Assembly (NCBI RefSeq): GCF_905147045.1
Contig: NC_065898.1
Location: forward strand, 10,602,001 to 10,666,000
Length of the DNA stretch: 64,000 nucleotides
Reading direction: 5' to 3'
Source of the DNA: Nymphalis io
Taxonomy: Eukaryota; Arthropoda; Insecta; Lepidoptera; Nymphalidae
A model generated the notes under the pieces. That model searched no databases and had not been told where the DNA came from. It saw nothing but the letters and a program-made list of their open reading frames with translations. Every line of letters starts with the position of its first letter. The first letter of the stretch is position 1. Both the position numbers and the translations under genes were made by a program. Positions 11,430 to 23,191 of this stretch are shown piece by piece.

Positions 11430-11720
11430 AGGACAGCTTTTTCGAAGCTGGAACGACAGGTCTCAACAAGGGTTTAGCCCTCTATCAACCCCTCTTTGCA
11501 ATCTTCTTACAGACTAAGATACACGGCGGCGGCTCATGGCGGGCGACCAGGTCCTTCTTGACTACACTATATCGATTGCACCCTCTGCTAATCAAAAACA
11601 CCGTCTCCTTAGTCGTTCGCCATGACTGGCAAGCTCACCTAAAAGCTGCTGATCATGTAATCCATGTCCGTGCTGCTGACATGGTACCCATGTCCCCGAG
11701 GAGATGACTGACCTGCATCC
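11430..11720. other. Unexplained GC-rich island with an open frame
   Basis: The base composition is clearly richer in G+C than the flanks. A frame of about 104 codons stays open on the plus strand (11393-11707), ending in the TGA at 11705. The predicted peptide matches nothing I know, and the minus strand is broken by stops. It may be a decayed exon, a retrocopy or an unrecognised repeat. No splice sites stand out. Confidence 0.35.
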
Positions 11721-12629
11721 TATATAATATAGGGAAGCAATTGAGTTTAGATCTCATATTATACAGTAATTTATAAATATTTGGTAGTGAGCGAATGCTT
11801 GGATTACCACATTTAAAAAATATTTTATAAATTACATATATCATAAATATCGACATAATTATTATAATAAAGTTATTACATAGTAATGAATAAATTACAT
11901 GGTATCTATAAGTATTAAATCGACTTCTAATTTAACGAAAACTAACCATATTCGTATGTAAATACCCGTGCTCTTTAATAACATAAATAAATTTCAACCA
12001 AATTTAGTTTCAATTAAACATATCGCATAACCAATTAACTGTTCTATATTGAAACGAAAATAATTCGTAACAATGTAGAGATCTCCGTCGAGGCACGTTC
12101 TGAAACAAGACTCGTGAAAACAAATATCGCATAAATAAAAGCCTATACGGGTGCATTTCAAAGTTGTTGAACGTATAATGTAAATAAACTGAATTCACTG
12201 TGATTAAAGGATTTCTAAAGTAACATCCTGTAGCTAAATTAGGGCTGTCGCAGTTGAATGTATTTATAAACGATTAAATCGTCATTTTGTTTCGTACGTG
12301 TGTTTGACGTAGCGTTTTAATGTCTCCAATGATTAGTAACAGTTCTATGTGTGTATATGTATTCAATTCTATGGTTATTATGAGCTCCTTTGAGTGTTGA
12401 CTATTTTTAAATGTATATTTTTGTAGTACGCTTTTTTATTCAAAGTGAATTGTGCTTACGAATGGTTGTTTTAAATTTATATATAAACATTAAAAATAGT
12501 TTTTATATTTTATAATTTCTAAAAATAATGTTTCATTAAAATACAATCTATGCTTAAGACAAATTACAGTGATTAAACAGTTTTATTAATTAACAGATTA
12601 GTAAAATAAAATTTCCAAAAAATGGGCTG

Positions 12630-12915
12630 CGATGGGAAGTGGTTCGACACATGAATATTAACCGTAGATGTCTGGTACAAGCATGGACAAGCATCACTGA
12701 AGTTTCATATCCTTAATTTGTCTTTATCATTCGTCTCGTGCTCGGCGGTGAAGACAAACATCGTCAGTAGATAGGAAATCTATGTGTATAAGATGAAAGT
12801 CTGCCATATGTATCCACTAATCCGTATTGGAGCAGCGTGGTGTAACGAGCTCTAACCCTTTCAAAGTAGAGTAATCATTAGCCAAGCATTGAGACATTAA
12901 TAGGCTGTCACTTCT
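12630..12915 (+). repeat. Family A SINE, old copy
   Basis: Recognisable over its whole length ('gacaagcatcactgaag', 'tattggagcagcgtgg', 'acattaataggctgtc') but heavily substituted in both box regions, so unlikely to be transcribable. The interval 11721-12629 holds nothing recognisable. Confidence 0.75.
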
Positions 12916-13394
12916 TTGTTTTACAAAAAAACAACTCAGTATTGACTTTTAATGGAGAATGAAGTTTATTCCACCAAGCGGTTTTAAAAACTCCTCATAT
13001 ACTATTTTAAAAATAACACCTCATTATTTAAAAGAAACACATGTTACTGTAATTTTATTATTTTTATTATTTATTATCTGTGAAGTACATTGTACATTCA
13101 GAATTTTATTTAATACATACATATATATCTAAAGGAGTTTTTCTTCGTTATTTTATTATTAATAGATGCTTATCTCTCGGAGACGCTGAATCAGTCAGTA
13201 AATTCAATGAATCGAGAAACTTTGTAACATTATGCGTTTAATGACATTTTAATCTTTATGGCTATACTAGTAAAATCTATATTTAAATAAAAATCGTCTA
13301 CGATATTAATACAATTATTAGAAAAGTTAAAACTTGCTTGGAAACTATAAAAAGATTATTTTTAAGGGTTTATGATTGAATTAGATTGTTATGA

Positions 13395-13675
13395 TTGCCT
13401 CGTTGGTCTAATGACTAGATAATATTGTCCTATTCAAATACTAGGTTGGGCCAACAAAAAGTTACATGGCTTATTGTCAAAAAAATCTCAGTAGCAGTAT
13501 ATCCAGGTAATCTCAGTACCTGGAAGTTAAAAGTATGTACACTCCGGTTGTGTCGTATTTGCCGTCCCATCGGATTGTGACAGTGACGGAATAGAGAGTG
13601 CACCTGTGTTTGCGTACACACTTGTGCAGTATATTATGTCACGCGCAGTTGTCTAGTCTCTGTTGAGATTGGCCG
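13395..13675 (+). repeat. Family D tRNA-derived SINE, old copy
   Basis: Begins with the tRNA-like 'tgcctcgttggtctaatgac' and continues through 'tctcagtagcag', 'gccgtcccatcggattgtga' and 'agagtgcacctgtgtttgcg'. This is the same order as the minus-strand copy at 43629. The B-box region is eroded. Neighbouring 12916-13394 and 13676-14480 show nothing. Confidence 0.7.
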
Positions 13676-14480
13676 ACGAAGCCGAAATCGTTTTGATAAT
13701 AATTATCAAAATTCGTAATAAGGATTTTAAAACTAACTTACTAACAGACTTACAAATCGTGAATTCTTTGCTATTTTTATATACCTACATATATTTTTAA
13801 AGGTAACAAAATTTACCTTTTGCTATTGCTCTCATTAATAATATTAAATATACTTAATAACTATTAATGGAAACTTTTTTTATCTTATTTACCATGTTAT
13901 TTAACAAGTGGCACCCCTTATTTTAAATTAATACATTATACAGTTGTTCAAGAGAGGTACTATTTGTGTAAACTGATTAAACTTAATTTCAAAATTTTTA
14001 ATTGACACCAACATTTCATATGATAAATTAATGTATTAAATATAATTTGTATGTATTTTGCACTTATACCTATTGCAATATATCTGCAAGCCTATTCGAA
14101 CAACAACGACATTCACCACAAAACGGTCGTGAAATGTCAGAAAGTGATATGCATATCATAATTATAACATTTCCTGAATACACGCATCAAAATAGTATAT
14201 CATAAGTCGGTTGTCAACAAGTCACGGGTGAGTAATGAAGTGGGTTCTTGCAGAATAGCTGATCGTTTTCACTGATAATGTAACAAAACAGGTCTTGCCT
14301 CGCTATCACTGTATAAATCTATATAACTATATAACTATATTTTCATAAATCGATAGCCGATTTGCGAATATGCTGTCTTTGTGTATCTAGTATTTCGTTT
14401 AGAGCAAGAATACTGAGTTATAAGTAGTCATCGCAAGACCCCATGGAGGAGTACAACGGCTGGACATATTTTTTATAAAA

Positions 14481-14690
14481 AAGATAGCCATATGTACATG
14501 TATATCGGCCACCTGATAGTAAGTGGTCACCAACGCCTATAGACATTGGCATTGTTAGAAATGTTGACCATCGCTTACATCTCCAATGCGTCAGCAACCT
14601 TGGGAACTAAGATGTTGTGCCTGTAATTACACCGCCTCACTTATCCTTCAAATCGGAACACAACAATACCAACTACTGCTGTTTTGTATG
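14481..14690 (-). mobile_element. Family B retroposon, head-truncated
   Basis: Minus copy from 'atatcggccacctgatagt' to 'aactactgctgttttg', with several small deletions in the middle. Confidence 0.7.
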
Positions 14691-14822
14691 AATATAAAAA
14701 TTAGCAATCTATACTAGTAATATAATTATCTCTGGCTGTCTCTTACGCTTTCACGGCTAAACCACAGAATCGATTTTAAATGAAATTTGGTATGAAACAG
14801 TTTGAACCCCAAGAAATGTAAA

Positions 14823-14942
14823 AGTCGCAGGTTCAATCTCGACCTCTCAGTTTATTGTCGTCCAGACTCCTAACACAAGCTTTACGCTTAATTAGAAGTG
14901 CGAGCTTAGTAGCTAGCCACTATACCAACGAGGCAATCGTAT
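14823..14942 (-). repeat. Family D SINE, tRNA-head fragment
   Basis: Contains the reverse complement of the family D head ('ataccaacgaggcaatc' end, 'aggttcaatctcgacct' B-box region). Just upstream, 14745-14810, is a piece of another dispersed sequence ('tttcacggctaaaccacag') widespread in Lepidoptera. From 14943 to 16969 I see only AT-rich non-coding DNA. Confidence 0.5.
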
Positions 14943-16969
14943 AATACAATATAATCATCATGATAAATTCATCATTAAAATATATTTTAAACATAACAAT
15001 TATTAATTCCGTGAATATTTGTATGTAAAACATAGTCACGAACCATTAAATCCTTCAGCGAAATAAATATAAATAATTTTTATTTTGAAACTCATTCAAC
15101 AAATAAAATATAAATAAAGATTTCCAAGCAAAGCGTGAAATTTAATTTTTGTCATGACTGTGTAATTAGCGGAATTCAAAATGAGTTTTTGCTTTACAAA
15201 TTAAATAAATACAAATAGGCCGCAACTGTATCGTTACGCTTAGCATGGCGTGTTAATCCCTGTGTGTATTTATATCCAGACATCACGAAATCCGCGGACA
15301 TTAAGTAAAATACATCAAAACACAGACAGAAATACAAAAGCGGGGCAGACTGACGGGCAGACCGCTTATTTATAGTGATTTTTACTCCCCTGTGACAGTT
15401 ATTGATATATGTACGCTTCAGTTTTCACACACAGCAACTGATTTTCGGGTACAGTTCTCTTAATGGAATAATTTATGGTTTTGGAGTGACATCTCTTTTT
15501 AGTTTTTTTTTTATGTATAAATAATATATTTATTCCTCTGTGATAATCTGTTCTTTGTTTTGTTTATAAATATCAATGTGATTCGCTTCATAAGAAATCG
15601 TTTTTTGCTCAAATAATCTTATAATGACTTCCTGACTGAATTAGCCAACTGCTCAGGAAGTATAGTGCAATTGTTTGTAAAACTATATAAATGCACACTC
15701 CATTACTCTTATAATCCGATGAGATGACAAACAGACACGATTGAAGATTATTTAGGCCCAGGACCAGTCATTACATGATTTCCGCGGCATCAGAATATCA
15801 CACTGCCAACTTGTAAGTTTGGTCATATAATTTTTTTACTGTTTCGACCCGGGTTTCGAGCCTGGGGCCTCAATATGTGCTCTATTTAAATATCCAAAAA
15901 AGCAATCTTTTATCGAAAAAACTTTAAGCTCTGCATGAAGTATAAATCAATCCTAAAGCTGTCAATGATAACCATGGAATATAAATACTTAATTCCTTGT
16001 GTCTAATCACAAACATGTCGTTGTCTCCTAAAATCTCTAACCTAGGTTATAACGAATGCATATCATGCCAATGTTGGCACAGTGTCAATGACCCTCAGAT
16101 CTAGAAATAACAATAAAAATCATTAATCATTTATACATAAAGCGATGCTGTTAACACTCTCTTAGTGATATTTAAGGAACATAAGAAACTCAGCGTTGTA
16201 TTCAAGAATATAATTCGTAAAATAATTATTACAGTACAAGTATACGTTTATTATTAAGTATTAAAATAATAATAGAATAATTTATCATTACTGCTAGATC
16301 AGAATTACAAATTAAATATTTAGGATGATTTTTAGGCTTTCTTTTTTGTACTGTTTAGATATTTTGTTGTATTTAATGGGATAGATGACTTAAAAAAAAA
16401 CAAAAACTTTATTTAAAGTAGTATTTTTGTACTATGTATTATTTGTAATGTTTGAATTAGATAAAACTTGATATATTCTTGTTAAAATCTTGTTACCTAT
16501 TTTGTTTTATTGCCATAACGAATTTCCTTTTTATTACCTTGGTAATACCGTACAAGGTAATTATTACGAGCGTTCATAAAAAAAAATACTACCAATATTT
16601 CTCGCTGCGTATACGACCGCTTGTGAATGACAGCTTATTTTGTTTGTTTTTCTTTAGGAAAACAACCTACTTCATTTGGAAAGATTTACGCTACTTTTTG
16701 TTACCAAATAACTCATATACTTTACGATGTTTACGTCTTTATTACCTTTCTGATAAATAATCAATAGATTCGAGCGTAAGACGAGTGAGTCAGTGTCATT
16801 AAAAAACAGGTCATATATTTACTTAATATTTACTGGTTACTAAATATGGTTAGTTTTGAATTACACATGCAAAATATCATATAATACTAGGAATTGATTT
16901 GCCTATTTGATGTTATAGCAAAAAGTATTTGTATACTATCAATAGTGAAACATAGGTCTTTTGGTAATA

Positions 16970-17230
16970 CTTTGACAATGACAGGGTGGTACCGATAAAC
17001 GGTATTTCGCCCATGGTGGTCATTCTCAAGGTAGACCTGAATACATGGGATATTACAGCGCACAAGTCTGTGCGAAAACTCAAGTACAGCCTTTATTCCC
17101 ACCCTCTCATAATCTGATGAGCAATATCTGTCACGACAAAAAAGAGTCAAGAGCTCAAAGATCACGGCTTTAGGTGCTTTCCGAAGCATGCGAGTTTAAC
17201 TCTGCTAATTTCCAGACTCCGTAATGCTAC
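16970..17230 (-). repeat. Family D SINE, degraded
   Basis: Shares 'gcgcacaagtctgtgcg', 'ctctcataatctgatg', 'acggctttaggtgctttccg' and 'atttccagactccg' with the copy at 43629, in the same order. A minus-strand open frame lies within it, but the sequence is explained by the repeat. Confidence 0.65.
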
Positions 17231-18764
17231 TAAGAACTTCTTTTTCTTGTATTAATTAATGAAATAAAAAAATCCCACCCAGTTTTTGTTCGCCTGTTCT
17301 TCACCGTTAAATTCTTTTTACGAACCGATGGTTGAAGTCTGTCAAAAAATGTTGACAAACAATAAATATTAGTGTTAGGCTCCTATATTGAATGTTTTGA
17401 TTTTGATTAATATAAATATTAATTAATAATTAATGTTACGTTAAACTCGTTATATTATGTAATTATGTAGTCTATTAGTTCTGATTATCGTTCGAGTTGT
17501 AACCGTCAGTTACCGCCAAATCTGGCGCTTGTAATGAGTGGGTGTTGAATTAAAGCCAGAACATAAAGTAGCCGATCGCTCGCCATTCATCAAATCGGCT
17601 ATTCACGTAATACGCTGTTTCGTACTTTATCATGATCAATGTTAAACATCAAATTAAAAGCGGCATTAATAACTCGATAGATTATTTTATGATGTATGGA
17701 ATTCATGTTTTGTACAATAAGGATTTATTTAAGACGAAGTGAATCAGTGATATGTTGTTCTCAACTGTGATGTTTCAATCCAGGAAGGAAATATTATCAT
17801 ATATGCATTACAATTCCACTTAATGAAGGATAACGAAAGGTTAGAAAATCTTCATGATTACTCCCATCTGTTTTAAAGTATATTAAGGCTAAATAAATTA
17901 AAGATTTCTACATCTAGCATTACTCAGGAATTTTGTAATATATCTTCGTTATTTTTTCATTTATATATTCTATATTGCATAATAAAAAATAATATACATG
18001 AAGATTTTAAAAAGTCGCATGAGGTACAAAAGGTGTCCTTATCGCCGAAGCAGCGCTTTTTTTCAACCTTTGGGCAAAAGTCTGATTATAGAATAGTAAA
18101 ATAGAAAACATAAAATAAAACATAGAAAAAAATTAATATTGTGTTATTGTTTTCCTATAAGACTGCACAAAATAAATCTTCGGAAACGCAACTATCGCTT
18201 AAAAATTTGCGCTCGCGCATGAACCGGACGCAAAAAAAACAAAGTTAATGGAAACTATAAATCATTGTGAAATTTACTACTCAGAACTACTCCGAGATTT
18301 ATAGAGTATGGTCAGGATCAGCTTACGGTAATGGACCTCCTGTCAAAATTTGTAACGCCATTATAGTTTTTGCGCCAAAACTATAGAGGCGATTTTAGTG
18401 TAAACATTTTTTGCTGTTTATTTCTTTTGGAACGTGAAACAATGACGTGTTGTGGTACGAGTACGGATTTATGGTCATTTTGCCATATGAGCTCATTGAA
18501 CTCTGGTAGTGCTCATGGTGGGAATTTCGAGTAAAACAAATGCATAATAAAAATTATGTTGTTGTTTAAATAAACCTTGTTCTCTATTCTTTCGCACGTC
18601 TTTATTTATAAAAATATATAAATAGTACTGAAATATGGTGATAAGAGTTCATACATTATTGACACAATCCGGGGCTAACGCATTAACAATTTAACAAATT
18701 GCCTACTAAAATTTTGAGGCGTTACAATAAAACAGTGTGAAAGTTAAAGTTCCAGTCCGTAAAT
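17231..18764. other. AT-rich non-coding stretch
   Basis: No gene, tRNA or known repeat recognised. A slightly GC-richer patch at 17500-17620 and 'gcgccaaaa' motifs near 18370 are unexplained, but too short to interpret. Confidence 0.4.
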
Positions 18765-19015
18765 AGGGCACGAGATAAACACACATTAAGGATATGAAAA
18801 CTCAGAATACATATTAAGCATATGAAAACTCAGAAGCTCTTGTCGGGAACCCACACGGCGAATAATGTTTTCTAGCCAAAGGGCTATCTCGGCTAAGGGA
18901 TGTTTATATGTGTTCAAACTCAAAAGAGCTCCATTTTTTGTATGTGCTTATAATTAATATCGTGTTCGAAGAAAAACATCGTTATAAAAGCTGCATGTGC
19001 CAGTAAAGTGGACAG
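18765..19015. repeat. Two family A SINE fragments in opposite orientation
   Basis: 18765-18898 is a minus fragment ending in 'gggctatctcggct' and contains a small internal duplication ('catatgaaaactcag' and a near copy). 18940-19015 is a plus fragment ('tgtgcttataatt', 'gctgcatgtg'). Both are degraded. Confidence 0.55.
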
Positions 19016-20799
19016 TCTACAGGTATATATGGTTATATTAGGTATTTCTGTTTATTTACATAATTGTTTCATTCAATAAATAGTAGTATATTTGCCAAAT
19101 AACCTATTGTTTCTACTTACGTAGTACTTTCTGAATAAATATACTCTTTAACAAAAAGAGTTATTGAAAACAGACCGAAACTTTTTAACATTATTAGCGA
19201 GTTAAGCCAAATACAACTTTTGTAATATTCATTTAGGATAAAACAAAAGGACTACAAGGACATTGAACTATGAACGTGATATTTTCTTTCAATAAAAACC
19301 TTTTTCGAAAAAGGGAATACAAACATTTAATAAACGAATTTAAAGGGTTTTATGGAGAAAGTCACAAAACACTTTTATCGACATTCAACGCGAACAATGT
19401 TGCAGGCATTGTATCTCTTATTGTAGTAAAGATAAAGTCGTGACTAATTTCTTCAGATTGGTATTTATTTGATTTAAATCGAAATTGTAAATAAACAGTG
19501 CCGAAATGATTCGAGGAATTCGGCGGCTTTTAACACAAAATTTCAAAAGCATCTTGAAGCCAATATTAGTGGTTATAATTCGTAGTAGCACTTTAAGCCC
19601 GTAAGATGGGAAGCACATAGACTTTGAATATTGGGACCAATGTCCCAATATTCCGATTGACTTACTGGTTCTTGATAATTGATTTATGTTTTATTTATAT
19701 AACTTTTGTACAGTTCAGTCCCTATTTTTCCTCTGTTTACAGATTTATTCTTTTTGTATCTAGGGATGAGTTTAAGTGTTGTCAATAAAAATTTGAAAAC
19801 AAAAGTATAAAAAGTGATCAAAACATAAAAATTCAATTATTTTAAATATTTAATAATGATTACAGTCGAATTTCGATCTCTGGGCGAAAACACCGATTTG
19901 TTAAATTAAGAATGACTTTTATATTTGATAGAGGTACCATTACATTTGAAATCATTAGGAATCGAATAAAATTTGATAATCTATGAAGTAAAAGGGAGTG
20001 ACCCAACGTCGTACCCTCGTCAATTTGTTTTGAAAGCTATTTGTTTATTCCAAGATTTATCTGCTGAATCATTGATACCTCAAAGTTTTTATAATACGAC
20101 CTATTTGACGATGTTCTGTAATCAATAATCGTACAAGAAAAGACTCTTAGTGGACTAAATATAAGGTATTTTTCAACGTTGACTTAGTTTTTATTTCTGA
20201 CTTCAAATAGACCGTCATAGTTAAGGTTAACAAAAAGTTAAGATGTATGGTAAGGACTATAAATAATACCCTATTAGTGAAGGATCAATAATATTTAAAA
20301 CAATAAAGCTAACATGCAATATATGTCAAAAAGTTTAGGTATCTAAAAATATTATAAACTAACTACCCGTTCCGGCTTTGTTCCGTCTACATAAAACGTT
20401 TAAATCGGTAGTCTTATACATATAATCGTTATTATTTAAATAAATTTTATATTTTGTTTTATAATATGTAGGTAAACTCACATTTGCATAACTTAGTCTT
20501 AATAACCATTGTTTACCTTTTTCTAGTTCCTATGTAAATTTATTAAGTACCACTATGTAACGTATCTTTTTATTTTTAAATTCAGTTTACTCGTTATTTA
20601 ATGTGCTTAATGTGGTCTTCTAAAATTGAAGGAGCACACATATTTTAAAACATTATTTTATTATGTAATAAACTCTTAACTGTTGTAGCCTTAGTTGGAG
20701 GTCCTAAATAAAAAAATAGAAAGAATAAGTCCAGTGGTGCACGCCAGTAAAATTCTAGTCTGCATGTTTTTTTTTCCAATATCCTCAATAGTCCAACCT
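19016..20799. other. AT-rich stretch with one family E trace
   Basis: Mostly featureless. 20362-20430 ('acccgttccggctttgttcc', then 'cataaaacg') resembles the start of the family E repeat at 29788. No coding signal. Confidence 0.4.
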
Positions 20800-20804
20800 C
20801 AAGA

Positions 20805-21105
20805 GAGATTTGTCGACTGCACGATATAGTGCAAGTACAAGTGCGTACGCAAACACAGTTGCACTTTATTTTCCGTCACTCTCATATTACTTGGCATATC
20901 CGACAACATCGGAATGAGTTTAGGTGTAGTGAGAGTAGGACCAATAGCTGAACGTGCTTTTCAATGCATGGTAATGTACACACTCCCAAATTCCAAACTC
21001 AGGGCTATTACTGAGAATTTTCGGCGGAAAAACTTAATAATTGGGTGTTTCCGCCTAACCTGGGAATTGAACCCAGGACGTCAGGATCTGTGGGCTGCTA
21101 AACGT
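20805..21105 (-). repeat. Family D SINE, intermediate-age copy
   Basis: Minus copy with 'acaagtgcgtacgcaaacac', 'tgagaattttcggcgg' and the tRNA B-box region 'gggaattgaacccagg'. The head after 'gctgctaaacg' is lost. Confidence 0.7.
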
Positions 21106-21404
21106 GTACTATGTTATGTAAGGATAGTATTAAATATACTATCCTTAACGAGCAAGTGAACGTGGTTTACATAAAGAGTAAATAATTGGGATATTAAGAT
21201 GAATCTTAGCAATTATATCGAGATTAACAAAACATTCATAAAGATTAGTCACATTGGAGCAGTATAACTGGCTGGAGCACATATCTTGTTATGATAAGCA
21301 GTGGATTGTATATATATAGTAATATTGTTACAGCAAATATTAATGATGATTCACGTTCATACAGATTGAACCATATTTCAAAGAATAAGTATATATTTAG
21401 AAAC

Positions 21405-21545
21405 ATGCAGGTTCCCTCGCGATATTTCCCTTCACCGCCGCCGAACTCGAGCTGAATTAAAATCACAAATTAAGCACATGAAAATTCACTAGTGCTTGCT
21501 TGAGTGAGTTGAACTCGCAATCATCGGTTACGATTCACGCGTTAT
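21405..21545 (-). repeat. Family A SINE, 3'-truncated
   Basis: Contains 'aaacatgcaggttccctcg', 'acaaattaagcacatgaaaa' and the tRNA-like 'atcatcggttacgattcacg'. The tail half of the element is absent. Confidence 0.7.
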
Positions 21546-21914
21546 AACTCTAAGTTCTAATTTCAGCTCGAAAAAAATATATTATGTTAAGACTTGGAAA
21601 TCTATAAATAAACCTGAGCGAAATGGGGTCAATTGCAGCGAATTTTATATGAAAGTTTTAAACTACAAAATTAACCTAAATTCTAAATATTACTAGTCAG
21701 TGTTACTGTTGTTAATTTGAAAAAAAAATGCAATAATTAAATAAATTTCCCAATAGGCTCTGTAGAGTATTCTATTCTAATTGTCTTAGACAACCATTTG
21801 CTGCTGTCCTACTTATATTTGATATAGATTCTGCATCGTTTTGTGTTATAAGCATAACATCATGGTAGCATTCGCAAGCGATACCGTGGGCCTCTGAATA
21901 AGGGGGTGTTTTTT

Positions 21915-22201
21915 TATAGTATATCTAGACCGAAGAGTATATGGGCCTTACCTGATGGCAAGTAGTCACCAACGCCCACAGACATTGGCATTGTAAGAAA
22001 TGTTAACCATCGCTTGCATCGCCAATGCGCCACCAACCTTGGGAACTAAGATGTTATGTCCCTTGAGCCTGTAATAATACTCGCTCACCCTTAAAACCGG
22101 AATACAACAATAACAAGTACTGCTGTTTTGCGGTAAAATATCTGATGAGTGGGTGGTACCTACCCGGACAAACTTGTACAAAATCCTACCACAAGCCAGT
22201 G
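21915..22201 (-). mobile_element. Family B retroposon, near-full copy
   Basis: Minus copy from a T-run near 21908 to 'taccacaagccagt'. It shows a few small deletions and substitutions against the 532-831 copy. Flanking 21546-21907 is non-coding. Confidence 0.8.
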
Positions 22202-23191
22202 TTTACCTACGGTAGGTAAAAAGTGGTATATTACTATGATTAGGTTTACTTCGGTATAAATATGAATATTTTCTATGATAAAATTTTAATTTAAGAAAGT
22301 TAAACACAAAGTACTATGTATAGTGTGGCACATAAAATACTTTTATTACAGTCATTACCGACCATAACTTTTGACCTTAACAAATCGATTTTCTGAATAA
22401 GGGCAGTAATCGAAATAAAAAAGTAATCATTATCCGAAATAAATGTAAATTTTCATAGCATTTCACGAATCGATCGAAATAATAGCGAATGGACCGAGAC
22501 AGGCGAACCGAAGTCGTATTATCGATAATAAACACAGTTTTATGGAGTCAAATCACCTTTACAAATGGATTCTAAATAGAATACGTTTTCAATACCTATT
22601 GATGCATCTTGGTTTAATTTTTTTAAGCTATTTACAATATGATATTGCGCTATATATAACTGCATATAACACCACTTATTGCCAAGAATATTTTATTGAA
22701 TTGAGTTTCGATTATTAGTAAACCATTAATAATAACCATTGCGTGAATCGTAAAAAATATAAAGTTAACAAACACAAAATTATAGAATTACAATGAGCAT
22801 TAGCTATATATAATAATAAACTTTTTACAAAGTTTAAGAACCAATCTTAGATGATGGGGATTTAAATAACTATAATCTATTTTGATGAGAACACAATACC
22901 CTGTGCAAAATTCAATCAAGCTAACGTTTTAAAATGAGAACGGTAACATAAGACTATTAGTAACTTATCAATAAAAAGAAAAAAATATGAATTAAATTTG
23001 GTGAATTAAATGAATTAAGTTCCTTACATCGAATCCAGTATCAGTCATTCAGTTCGAAACAGGAAACGTATCAAAATGACTGTTATTTTTGTTGGAGACT
23101 AAACCATCATCTCCATTATTCAACATAATCAATATTCTAATAAGTATCATATGTAACTGTTCACAGAAACTTAGACAACTTGACTGTTAGG
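22202..23191. other. Upstream region of the NDNF gene
   Basis: No repeat or coding sequence recognised. Two Inr-like TCAGT-type motifs at about 23039-23055 ('atcagtcattcagttcg') lie about 140 bp before the first ATG and could mark a start site. No TATA box is convincing. A further 5' untranslated exon upstream cannot be excluded, since 'gttcacag' just before the coding exon could be an acceptor. Confidence 0.3.

Noticed and set aside
16887..17189. A 100-codon minus-strand gene
   Set aside because: Most of the frame coincides with a degraded family D SINE; there is no protein-like pattern.
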